Positions 1 through 9,240 of a DNA stretch of 64,000 bases are shown in pieces. Both the position numbers and the translations under genes were made by a program. This stretch comes from Stieleria varia (lineage in GTDB: Bacteria > Planctomycetota > Planctomycetia > Pirellulales > Pirellulaceae). Location: NCBI RefSeq assembly GCF_038443385.1, contig NZ_CP151726.1, positions 1,054,001-1,118,000 of the forward strand, read 5' to 3'. A model generated the notes under the pieces. That model had not been told where the DNA came from, did not search any database, and was given only the letters and a program-made list of their open reading frames with translations. Each line of letters opens with the position of its first letter. Within the stretch, counting starts at the first letter, position 1.

Positions 1-3000
1 CAACAATCACTAACCCGGTTTCCGGTGATTCGGTTGTCGGGATGACAACCAACACTGGTGCTTCCTCGATCACTTCATCGGCGGCATCGGCTTCTCTCAA
101 TGAGTCGCCCTCGCCCGGATCGATAGGCTCGGTCGGTGCTGCGGCGATCGCATTGACTGGTGGGGCGATGACGATTGTGACCGTTGCAACATTACTGCTG
201 AGGGCACCGTCAGAGGCTTGCCATTGAAACGTGACGTTTCCAAAAAAGTTGTCTTGCGGCGTGAAGGTAAACGAACCATCCGGACTGAGCTGCAAACTCC
301 CCGTCTCGGGAGCCGTTACCAGTGCGGCGATCAAGTTGGTTGAATCGACATCCGAGCTGGCATTCTGAAACAGCGAGGGTCCGACGACAATCCTGTCTGT
401 GAAGGGCACCGTACGACGGCTGTCTCTGAGCTGAGGCGCGTCATTGACATTGGAAACGGTGATGTCGAATGTCGTCGATGCGAACTGGGGAGGACCGTCG
501 CTGGCGAGGACTTCAATGCTGACGGTCCCCACCGCCGCATTGCCAGGGGTTCCACTAAAGGTTTGCGTGGCAGCATTGAATGTGAGCCAACCAGGCAACC
601 CGCCTCCACCGACGGTGCGTGCGTAGTAGGTGATGGGATCACCATCGGGATCGACGAAGGTTCCAGCCGGTAGAGTGAAGCCAAACGGTTGGTCTTCCAC
701 CGCAAACTGATCACTGGGTGCCGTTTGCAGTTGAACGGGTTGATTGGGGGCCGCGATGGTTGGAGTCGGAGCCGATGTCATCTGTTCCGTCGTTCCCTGT
801 CCATCGAGATAGGTGATTTCAACGGTGATCTGCTGACCGCCATCCGCAGTGGTCAGCACGTAAGTTTGATTGGTCGCCCCGCCGATGATCGTACCGCCGC
901 GATACCACTGAAAACTTGGCGGGGATAAACCGTCGACATCCTGGACGGCTGAGATCACCGCAGTCAACGTCTGTCCAATCTCGATGTTTCCAGAGATAGT
1001 CACGTTCCCCGTGGGGACATCGTTCACACTGGCCACCGGCGGCGTTGATGCAGATGTGAGCGTTTCGGTGAATCCCTGACCGTCCACAAAGCTGACCGTC
1101 ACCGCGATCACTTGTGCCACGTCAGGGTCATCAAGCAAATAAGTCGGGGACGTTGACACGACGGTTCCGCCACGCGTCCATTGAAATCCGAAAGTGCCCA
1201 GTCCATCAGCATCAGTGACTCCAGACGTATCGACCGAAAGAGTCTGATCCTCCGTCGCGGTACCAATGATTAGCGGAGCACCGGTCGCAGCGTCATTCCC
1301 AGCCGTCACATTGCCCGTCGCAGCCGATGTCAGCGATTCGTTGAATCCCTGTCCGTCGGTGAAGTTCAACTCGACACTGATCGGCTGTCCCACATCGTCA
1401 TCACTCAGCGTGTAGGTCGAAGCGGTTGAAACCACTGTCGCGCCGCGTCTCCACTGATAGGTGAATGCGCCCAATCCGTCCGCGTCGGAGATACCAGACG
1501 TATCGACCGAAAGGGTTTGGTTCTCTGCCGCTGAGCCGACAATCACGGGAGCCCCGGTGGCTGGATCATTCACGGCGGTGACGTTACCCGTCGCGGCCGA
1601 CGTCAGCGATTCGCTGAACCCTTGCCCGTCCACGTAGTTCACCACGGCTTGGATGGACTGCCCGACGTCGATGTCGCTCAGAGTGTAAGTCGATGCGGTG
1701 GAGACGACCGTTGTGCCACGCTTCCACAGAAAACTAAAGGTCCCCAATCCGTCCGCGTCAGCGATCGCAGATGTGTTCAGCGAAAGCGTTTCGTTCTCGG
1801 CAATCGTGCCGACGATTACCGGTGCACCGGTTGGAGCATCGTTGGTTTTGGAGACCGAAACACTGCGAGACAGAACGTTGCTCGTGTCGGTACCGTCAAA
1901 GACAGTCACATTCAACGTTCGCGAAGTCAGATCAGGCGTGTCACTGGTGTTTTGAAAGGTGACGTTTCGTAGGGCCGCTTGGTATGCCGCCACGGTGGCA
2001 TTGCCGGATAGGGTCAAGATGCCGGAAACCGCATCCCATGACTTTGTGATCTGAGCGGTGTTCGTGAAATCCAAAATGTCTTGACCGGCCACAAAACCGA
2101 CTAGGCTGATGCTTGCGGATTGCAGATTGGCATCGTCGGAATCGGAAACAGAAAGTGTGGATGAGATCGAAACGGGAATACTGTCTTCCGCAAAACTCAA
2201 CGTCGTCGACTCGATGCCCGAGAGCACGGGCGGTACATTGGCATTGGCATTGGCAATGGAGACGTTGGCTGCAAATTCGGACGTGTTGCCGTTTTGGTCG
2301 GTGACGGTGACGGTGACCGAATCGCCTGACGTGATTCCGGTGCCAGCCAATGTGTGAGAGAAATTCCCCACGCCACCAGGCGTCGTTGTCGTGCTGGTGG
2401 ATCCGAGCCATCGAGACGCTTCGCCGTGACCCGAGAGATCGTTGGTCGAGAGATAAAAGTCGACCACAAAGGTGCTGCTGCCGGTGCTTTTGAACTGCGC
2501 ACTGATATCGAGATCGCCGGACGTATTGATTGCTGCTGATTGAATCTCCGGATAGTTCTGCAATGTATTCGCGCCAGTGTCACTGTCACTGCTGCCATTG
2601 TCATTATTCGTGATCCCGTCATCACCCAGGTCGATTCCAAGATCGCCATTGTCCCGGATCACGTTGAATCGAATCGTGTTGTTGATTCCGGTGCCTGCAA
2701 TCGTGACCCCGTCGGCTTGATTGTTGGCAATCAAGTTCGCATCAGCGAGGCTGCCACCGATCGTCGTCCCATTTCCCAGGACATAAATCCCCGATCCTCC
2801 GTTGGCTTGATCACCCGAATCCGCTCCGGTGAGGGCGTCCAGTCCACCAATCCAGTTGCCCTGAATCGTGTGATTCGCTGAACTGGACGCCGCGATGGTG
2901 ATCCCATTGAGTCCAAAGTCACGGATGACCAAGCCTCGAATCGTGCTGCCGCTGGAGCCATCGGCGAGGACGAGTCCGCTGGCAGCGATGTCGTTGCCCC

Positions 3001-6000
3001 TGAGCACGATGATGGGGCGGTCAACAAAGCTCGGATCGGTGGTGCCGTCGATCATCACCGCACCAGTGATTTCTGGTAGTGCCGCGTTGAGACTGATGAT
3101 GTGCTGAGGACCACCAGCGATGTCAAAAACGATTCGGTCCACGCCGTCTTCATTGGCGGTGTTGTTCGCAGCGATGATGGCTTCGCGTAGCGAAATCTTT
3201 CCATCGGTTCCCTTGTTGGATTCCAACCAGGAAATATCAAAGTCGCTGCGTCCGGTGTCGTTCAGATCGCTGGTCGTATCGACCGTGATGAGTCCTTGAG
3301 ATCGATCCGTCACGGTGATGGTGAATGTTTCATCGAATTGACCGCCGCTGGCATCGGTGACGCGTACAATCACTTCGTAGGAACTCTTGGACTCAAAATC
3401 CAGTACACCAGTCGTCAGAGTCAACTGGTTTCCGTCTGGGCCACCGATTGAAAAGACGGCGGCATCGCCTCCACCAGCGATTTGATAGTTCGCCGTGTCC
3501 AATGCATCAGCATCGGTGGAGGATAGTGTTCCCACCGACAGGCCGCCGGAGGAATCGATTCCTTCACTGACCACAGTATTGCTTAATGAGATCGCAGTCG
3601 GTGCCGAGTTGTTGATGGTCACAGCGACGCCTGCAGAGAACTCTGAGGTGCTGCCATCGGGATGGGTGGCAGTGGCCACTACGAATTGTCCAGCGGCTAC
3701 AGAAGCATCGGTCAAAGTCGCATTGAATGCCTCGTAGCCGAGAAGATCAGGGTTCACGACGATGAACCCCAAGTATGTTTTTCCCTGCCTGTTGTCGGAA
3801 TCGCTCAAGTAGAAATCGATGATGACACCCGGATCCAATTCACCGAAGAACTCTCCCGCCACACTGAGTGTCCCATTGTTGACGGTTGCCGACGTGAGGA
3901 CAGGAAAGTTCTCTAGTCGGTTGACTCCGTCGTCTGTGTCATGGAGGACACCGTAGTCGTTGTCCGTCACGCCATCAGCACCGAGATCGATTCCGATGCC
4001 GCCGTTGTTGTACATCGAGTTTCCGACGATTTCGGCCGCATACAGATCGCCAGACGAAGCGGAGAATCGAATGGCTTCGTTTTGACTGAACGCGATCGTA
4101 TTTGCTTCGCCGGCGCCGATGCCGCCGATCGTGATGTTGCCCCGTAGAAGCATCACCCCACGTGTGTTGCCTAGATCCACCGTTCCTGACTCGTCGGTGC
4201 CGATCCAGTTGCCCTGAACCACCGTTCCGTTCAAAGCGTCTGCCGCATAGCGAATGCCAGTACTGAAACCGCCGATCACATTGCCCGCTCCGGGGGCGGT
4301 TCCACCGATGAGCAAGTTTTCCACGTCTTTCCCGACATGGATGCCGGTGATCGAACCTCGTGCGATACTCTGACCTGTCAGGTCGGGGCCGATCCAGTTC
4401 CCTTGAATCACTGTGTTATTGGATGTGTCATCGACAACGATCCCGGCGATCGAGTTGCCACTGACGACATTTCGATCGGCGATGTCGGTGCCACCGATTC
4501 TCACGTTGTCCGATTTGACGACGTAGATACCGGTTGTGTTCCCACCTGCGTGAACACCGGAAACGTCAATGCCGAGCACGTTGCCTACGATCGTGCTGCG
4601 GTCTGAGATGTCCAGTTTGATTGCGTTCAGATCGGCGCCCACCATGGAGAAACCGCGAACGATGCTGTCGCTACCTTTGAGAACCAACAGATCGGTCAAG
4701 AATGCGTCGGATACATCGAGCACTATGACGGGGGAGCCAATCGCGTATCCGACCTGTGTCGATGCGTCCAGGATGATTTCGCGAGTGACTGTCAAGGTAC
4801 TGCCGAGTTCGATGCGATGAAATCCAGATCCTGCGATGTCAAAGTGGACCTCCTGGATCTGGCCAACGTCATGGGCGTTGATCGCCTGGATTGCTTCGCG
4901 AAGCGAGACACCACCGTCAGAGCCTTGATTGCTCTTGAGAGCTGCAATCGAGCTGACGTCTCCATCGACCACATCGCTGATGTTGGTCACGACGATGATA
5001 TGACTGGTGTCACGTTCCAGTTCAAACGCTCCGATGTCTGCTTCGTCGATCGTGTCACCGTCACCATCGCGTGCTCGAGTTTCACCACGGGCATCGACGG
5101 TCTCGGAGGAAGTCACCGCTGCGTCAATTGCAAAGCTACGAGCGTTCAACGCATGGGTCTGAACAAATCCACCGTTGTCCGCAAGCGTTTCCAGAAGTGC
5201 AGAGTGACCGAGAATGTCGCTGGCTTGAAAACCTGTGACCCCCGCCGTGTCGGCGATCAGGTTGAAACCCAAGGAGTTGTACGTGCTGCCATACACGTCG
5301 TTGGATTGAGAAGCGGAGTTGTCAGAAACGATGGTCGACGTCAGCGTGACGCTTGCTCCCTGAACCGAGATACCGCCACCAATCGCCGCTTGATTGAAGG
5401 CCAGCGTCGTGTGAGTCAAGGACGCGTTGGCTCGGCTGTGAATGCCGCCACCGGAGCCCTGGGCGGTGTTGCCGCTGATGGTGACGTTGGTGAGGTCCAG
5501 GCTTGTGGCCAGTGATCCGTTGGCAATGGCACCGCCATTTGCTTGTGACGCGTTGTCACTGAGTGTGACCGACTGTAGCGTAGCAATGCCTTGGTTTTGA
5601 ATCGCACCCCCATCGTCGACGGCAGTGTTTTGAGACAAAGTCACGTTTGTCAGTGCCAGTGTTCCGGCATTCGAAATCGCGCCGCCGACACCAGCGGCGT
5701 GGTTACCATCGATCACGACTTGGTCGGCAACCACACCTCCCGCCGCAGCAACTCGTACCGCCCCGCCATCGGACGACGCATTGCCGCTGATTAGTTTCAG
5801 GTTTTCAATCTCCAATGTGCCCGAGTGCACATCAAAGATTCGATCGATTCCCTGACCAGAGATCGCTGTGTCCAGAGTACCGGTCCCGGCGATGGTCAAG
5901 TCGTGAGAGATGTCAAAGTCGCCTGCGAAATCACCTTCACCCCCGATCGCCAATCCATGGGTGCCAGCGCCAAGTTCGATCCTGTCGCCACTGCTGCTCT

Positions 6001-6868
6001 GCAAGATCGCTTCGCGAAGTGACAACAGGCCGTCACCCGCGTCGACCACGTCCGCTGTGGTTGTCACCGTGATGGTGTTGAGTTTGATCAGCAAGTCGTC
6101 TTGCAGAGACTGAGAGACAACAACGGTTGTGGCGACGTTGCCGGTGGCGTACTCGAGCAACCAGTCGGCACCGTAGCTGTCGTGTCCGGTATCGTTGGTG
6201 CTGGCGTTGACATCGGCATCGGTCAACGCAGCGATCGAGTCGAGGAACGTTCGTCCCGAATCATTTCCGGCCAAGTCGCAGCCGTAAAAGAGCAAATCCG
6301 CGCCACTAGACAACGCGGCGTTCCAGGATGCGATCTCGCCCGCATAGCCGCTTAAGTTAGATTCACCCAGCCACACGTTGCCGAGCTTGACTTGACCACT
6401 CTCGCCGTGCGAGATCACGTGCAGCGAATCGATCGAGTTTCGTCCGTCCAAAATGTCGCTGATCTGTTGAACTCCGTCCTGACGGGAGTCCAACACGAAT
6501 ACCTCCAGGTCTCGATCCGAGCCGGCAAAGTCATCGAGCAACTGCTGCAGGTGAGGGACGGACGCGTCAATGATCACGATCTCGCGGAGATGCTGACTCG
6601 TCTGCGCATCCGAGAGTAATGAATCCGTCTGAGAAGCAATGGTGCTGTCGATTTCCGCAACCATTGCACCGCAGTCGCTTTCGGCGGAATCCATCAACGC
6701 AGGATCAATGGGCGTCGCGCTGAAAAGCACCCGTGGCTCCAACGCATCGAGTCGCGGCGCATTTTGGACGTCCGACAAAGAACGAGGATTCCAAGGTCCG
6801 ATTGCCCAAAAGAGACGATCAAGGGAAGTCACGCAGCGCTGCATCCAGGGAGCTGGGGTGCGGGTCAT
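1..6868 (-). CDS. Giant LEPR-x-LL / DUF4347 surface protein with beta-helix and repeat modules (3' end outside window)
   Basis: One minus-strand frame stays open from the ATG at 6866-6868 to the left edge, at least 2,289 codons, so the protein is C-terminally partial. Residues about 43-49 read LEPRVLF, the planctomycete LEPR-x-LL N-terminal motif. Residues about 95-250 match DUF4347 (HVISHGESG, FYGCDLAG). Then follow long right-handed beta-helix-like stretches (repeated GNxIG, xxVxGNW, NNTI patterns) with three SLREAI motifs as in CSLREA domains, cadherin-like segments, and near-identical 91-residue repeats close to the left edge. Low lysine, high Asp/Thr/Ser/Gly suits a secreted or cell-surface adhesin. 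An in-frame ATG at 6923-6925 could add 19 residues; neither start has a clear Shine-Dalgarno site. It is divergent from the putative export operon at 7180-15960. Domain assignment is by pattern recognition; function (surface or adhesive) is inferred. Confidence 0.85.
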   Translation of the reverse strand, partial: MTRTPAPWMQRCVTSLDRLFWAIGPWNPRSLSDVQNAPRLDALEPRVLFSATPIDPALMDSAESDCGAMVAEIDSTIASQTDSLLSDAQTSQHLREIVIIDASVPHLQQLLDDFAGSDRDLEVFVLDSRQDGVQQISDILDGRNSIDSLHVISHGESGQVKLGNVWLGESNLSGYAGEIASWNAALSSGADLLFYGCDLAGNDSGRTFLDSIAALTDADVNASTNDTGHDSYGADWLLEYATGNVATTVVVSQSLQDDLLIKLNTITVTTTADVVDAGDGLLSLREAILQSSSGDRIELGAGTHGLAIGGEGDFAGDFDISHDLTIAGTGTLDTAISGQGIDRIFDVHSGTLEIENLKLISGNASSDGGAVRVAAAGGVVADQVVIDGNHAAGVGGAISNAGTLALTNVTLSQNTAVDDGGAIQNQGIATLQSVTLSDNASQANGGAIANGSLATSLDLTNVTISGNTAQGSGGGIHSRANASLTHTTLAFNQAAIGGGISVQGASVTLTSTIVSDNSASQSNDVYGSTYNSLGFNLIADTAGVTGFQASDILGHSALLETLADNGGFVQTHALNARSFAIDAAVTSSETVDARGETRARDGDGDTIDEADIGAFELERDTSHIIVVTNISDVVDGDVSSIAALKSNQGSDGGVSLREAIQAINAHDVGQIQEVHFDIAGSGFHRIELGSTLTVTREIILDASTQVGYAIGSPVIVLDVSDAFLTDLLVLKGSDSIVRGFSMVGADLNAIKLDISDRSTIVGNVLGIDVSGVHAGGNTTGIYVVKSDNVRIGGTDIADRNVVSGNSIAGIVVDDTSNNTVIQGNWIGPDLTGQSIARGSITGIHVGKDVENLLIGGTAPGAGNVIGGFSTGIRYAADALNGTVVQGNWIGTDESGTVDLGNTRGVMLLRGNITIGGIGAGEANTIAFSQNEAIRFSASSGDLYAAEIVGNSMYNNGGIGIDLGADGVTDNDYGVLHDTDDGVNRLENFPVLTSATVNNGTLSVAGEFFGELDPGVIIDFYLSDSDNRQGKTYLGFIVVNPDLLGYEAFNATLTDASVAAGQFVVATATHPDGSTSEFSAGVAVTINNSAPTAISLSNTVVSEGIDSSGGLSVGTLSSTDADALDTANYQIAGGGDAAVFSIGGPDGNQLTLTTGVLDFESKSSYEVIVRVTDASGGQFDETFTITVTDRSQGLITVDTTSDLNDTGRSDFDISWLESNKGTDGKISLREAIIAANNTANEDGVDRIVFDIAGGPQHIISLNAALPEITGAVMIDGTTDPSFVDRPIIVLRGNDIAASGLVLADGSSGSTIRGLVIRDFGLNGITIAASSSANHTIQGNWIGGLDALTGADSGDQANGGSGIYVLGNGTTIGGSLADANLIANNQADGVTIAGTGINNTIRFNVIRDNGDLGIDLGDDGITNNDNGSSDSDTGANTLQNYPEIQSAAINTSGDLDISAQFKSTGSSTFVVDFYLSTNDLSGHGEASRWLGSTSTTTTPGGVGNFSHTLAGTGITSGDSVTVTVTDQNGNTSEFAANVSIANANANVPPVLSGIESTTLSFAEDSIPVSISSTLSVSDSDDANLQSASISLVGFVAGQDILDFTNTAQITKSWDAVSGILTLSGNATVAAYQAALRNVTFQNTSDTPDLTSRTLNVTVFDGTDTSNVLSRSVSVSKTNDAPTGAPVIVGTIAENETLSLNTSAIADADGLGTFSFLWKRGTTVVSTASTYTLSDIDVGQSIQAVVNYVDGQGFSESLTSAATGNVTAVNDPATGAPVIVGSAAENQTLSVDTSGISDADGLGAFTYQWRRGATVVSTASTYTLSDDDVGQPISVELNFTDGQGFNESLTSAATGNVTAGNDAATGAPLIIGTATEDQTLSVDTSGVTDADGLGTFGFQWTRGGTVVSTSPTYLLDDPDVAQVIAVTVSFVDGQGFTETLTSASTPPVASVNDVPTGNVTISGNIEIGQTLTAVISAVQDVDGLSPPSFQWYRGGTIIGGATNQTYVLTTADGGQQITVEITYLDGQGTTEQMTSAPTPTIAAPNQPVQLQTAPSDQFAVEDQPFGFTLPAGTFVDPDGDPITYYARTVGGGGLPGWLTFNAATQTFSGTPGNAAVGTVSIEVLASDGPPQFASTTFDITVSNVNDAPQLRDSRRTVPFTDRIVVGPSLFQNASSDVDSTNLIAALVTAPETGSLQLSPDGSFTFTPQDNFFGNVTFQWQASDGALSSNVATVTIVIAPPVNAIAAAPTEPIDPGEGDSLREADAADEVIEEAPVLVVIPTTESPETGLVIV
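755..1834 (-). repeat. Tandem 91-residue (273-bp) protein repeats in the giant gene
   Basis: Three consecutive units, 1562-1834, 1289-1561 and 1016-1288, are each exactly 273 bp and encode a module beginning (P/A)TGAP(V/L)I(V/I)G and containing DADGLG, a Q/L-W-x-RG segment, VVST.STY.L and DGQGF.E(S/T)LTSA. A fourth, diverged unit lies at about 755-1015 (DVDGLSPPSFQWYRGG). The exact period and high identity point to recent tandem duplication of an Ig-like/cadherin-like module. Confidence 0.9.
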
Positions 6869-7179
6869 GGCGAATATGCGGAGTGGGCTGTTTGAGCGTT
6901 CAGGAGTGATCGGAATGCAACGCATCGTTCGGCTGCTGATGCAACAGCTGAATCGTAGGTAATGGCAATGATGCACCCTGGATCGTTCACTTCGCATTTG
7001 CCGCTACAGACCACCAACCAATCTGAATCTTCCGGTTGAAGCGTTTTTCTGTGCCCGTCAGTCAACGGACACTCGCTTTGGCTGAAACCGGCTGTACGTA
7101 ATCCGACACGGAGGTCGATCCTCCGACCATCGGGTCTGTCCATCGGATCGGCTCGTTTTCCCGGTTTTGCTGTGTCAGG
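6869..7179. promoter_or_regulatory. Divergent intergenic region between giant gene and export operon
   Basis: About 310 bp separate the start of the minus-strand giant gene from the plus-strand TolC-like gene. Promoters for both units should lie here. I see no convincing -35/-10 pair, operator palindrome or RNA gene. A minus-strand open frame (6865-7209) has no recognisable protein features and I treat it as chance. Confidence 0.4.
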
Positions 7180-9240
7180 ATGACCCACTACAGGCCGGCG
7201 AACGCTCAATTGTTGTCATTGGATGGAATCTTGACTGGGCCACTGTGCTTGCCTATCGACCAAACCCAGAGGGGACCGGTGCGCCGGAACACCCCCGACG
7301 GTGGCGCTGCGTCCCGGCAACCCCGCAATGGGATTCGCCAGAATTCCCTTCCCAAGCTCTCTTGGCCGTTCGCGTTGGCACTCACCCTGTTCCTCAACGC
7401 AACAGCGTGCCCTCACGTGACCGGTCAATATTCGCTACCCCAACCACTAGCCGAACCATCTGACCTGATGGTGCAGCATCATGGCACCAGCACGATGCTG
7501 CCCAACGTGCCTGTTCCGATCCCCCACGGACCCTACGACGGATACTTGGACTCGTATCGAAGCCGGGCATTCGAGTTGCCAAACGATGCCCCCAATCAAA
7601 TCGATTGGGGACAAATCATCGGCAGTCAACAGTCGGACGATGTTTCAGGCTTGTCGACCATCGACGCTGTGATTGAATCGTTGCCACTGCAGATGTGGTG
7701 GGACGAGCGAATGCAGAATCAGATCGGCTTGTCCGATCAAACCTATCCGGTGGATGTCGGCACCCTGGCTCAAATCGCGTTGCTTTCGTCTCCACGAGTG
7801 CAATCACTGTTGGCCACACCACACATTCGACAGTCGGATGTCGTGGTGGCTGATGCTGAGTTTGATCCAACGTTGTTTTTGGAGGGCAAGTACAGCGACG
7901 CCAATGACCCTGTCGGTAGCACCCTGACGACCGGAGACGGCTCGACACGTTTTCGTGATGAAACGCTGACTTCTGCGTTGGGTGTCCGCAGCAAGAACCG
8001 AGCGGGTGGCGAGCTGGATCTTTCACAGCGCGGTGGGTTTCAAGAAAACAACTCGTTGTTTTTGACGCCCAATCCGCAAGGCACCACACGACTGGAGCTG
8101 AACTACACGCACCCGCTGATGCGTGACGGTGGCCAAGCCGTCAACCGAACACGGATCGTTCTGGCTCAATTGGATTGGAAGGTCAGCCGGACGGAAACAC
8201 GCCAGGAGCTGGAGAATCACCTGCTGGCGGTAACGGAAGCATATTGGAATCTCTACGAAGCACGCGTTCATTGGTTGCAGCAACAGAAGCTGATCGCCAG
8301 TGCCAGCCGGCTTTATGAAATATTGTGGGCGCGTCGCGATGTGGATTCTCATCAACGTCAGATCTTGCGTGCACAGTCGGCACTGACGAGCCGCAAGTCC
8401 GAGTTGGCACGTGCGGCAACTCGAATCAAGAACGCTCAGGCGCAGATCCGGATGCTGACAGGCAGCGCAGAATTGCTGAATGTTTCGTCATGGGAATGGA
8501 CGCCGATCGATCGTCCTTTGGCGATTCCGGTCGCGGCCAACGTCCGTCAATCGGTGATCGAAGCGTTGGAGAATCGCGCCGATGTCACGCAAGCGATTCG
8601 AAAGATTCAAGCGGTATCGACAAAAGTCGGCGCGGCAAAGAACCAGGTGCTGCCACGTTTGGATTTGATCCTCGGTGCCTACGTGGCCGGACTGGACAGT
8701 GATCGAAACACCTTCGGCGCGTTTGGCAACCAATTCAGCGAAGGCCGTCCGGGCTACTCGATGGGGATGCTCTACGAGTTGCCCGCCGGCAGACGTGCTT
8801 CGCTGGCCCGCCTGAACCGAACCCGCTGGGAGATGACGCAGGCGATCGCGGACTTTCAACAGACCACTGAAACGGTGTTCACGGAGGTCGAGATTGCGGT
8901 TCGCGAAACCGAAACGCTCTACAACGAGATGGTAGCTAAAAAACTCGCGATCGACGCGGCCGAATCAGAAGTCAGCTTTCTGACACAGCGTTGGGAGCAA
9001 CTGCCCAATCCTAATGAGTCCGCCATCGTCTTGATAGAAAGTCTGTTGACCGCGCAAGAAAGGTTAGCAGACGAAGAATCAGCAATGATTGAGGCGCAGA
9101 TCGATTACGCCATGGCGTGGGTTCGTTTACGAAAGGTCAGCGGCATCCTGTTGCGTGTCGACACGATGATGCCAGAAACGGGACAAGCCGAAATCGTCGC
9201 CCAAGATACTTCCTGCTCAGAGACCGGGGGCCAACCATGA
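7180..9240 (+). CDS. TolC-like outer membrane efflux protein
   Basis: A 686-residue protein expected to form an outer-membrane, periplasm-spanning channel. After a long N-terminal stretch there is a hydrophobic segment at about residues 64-80 (LSWPFALALTLFLNATA) resembling a signal peptide, so the true start may be a downstream alternative codon. The rest has the OEP pattern: two long helical hairpins rich in Ala/Glu/Arg/Gln (TRQELENHLLAVTEAYWNLY; ETLYNEMVAKKLAIDAAES) and short beta segments such as RLELNYTHPLMRDGG. Its TGA overlaps the ATG of the SecA-like gene (ATGA). It is the first gene of a five-gene operon with three HlyD-type proteins, which fits a tripartite exporter. The family call is firm; the substrate is unknown. 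Confidence 0.85.
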   Translation: MTHYRPANAQLLSLDGILTGPLCLPIDQTQRGPVRRNTPDGGAASRQPRNGIRQNSLPKLSWPFALALTLFLNATACPHVTGQYSLPQPLAEPSDLMVQHHGTSTMLPNVPVPIPHGPYDGYLDSYRSRAFELPNDAPNQIDWGQIIGSQQSDDVSGLSTIDAVIESLPLQMWWDERMQNQIGLSDQTYPVDVGTLAQIALLSSPRVQSLLATPHIRQSDVVVADAEFDPTLFLEGKYSDANDPVGSTLTTGDGSTRFRDETLTSALGVRSKNRAGGELDLSQRGGFQENNSLFLTPNPQGTTRLELNYTHPLMRDGGQAVNRTRIVLAQLDWKVSRTETRQELENHLLAVTEAYWNLYEARVHWLQQQKLIASASRLYEILWARRDVDSHQRQILRAQSALTSRKSELARAATRIKNAQAQIRMLTGSAELLNVSSWEWTPIDRPLAIPVAANVRQSVIEALENRADVTQAIRKIQAVSTKVGAAKNQVLPRLDLILGAYVAGLDSDRNTFGAFGNQFSEGRPGYSMGMLYELPAGRRASLARLNRTRWEMTQAIADFQQTTETVFTEVEIAVRETETLYNEMVAKKLAIDAAESEVSFLTQRWEQLPNPNESAIVLIESLLTAQERLADEESAMIEAQIDYAMAWVRLRKVSGILLRVDTMMPETGQAEIVAQDTSCSETGGQP

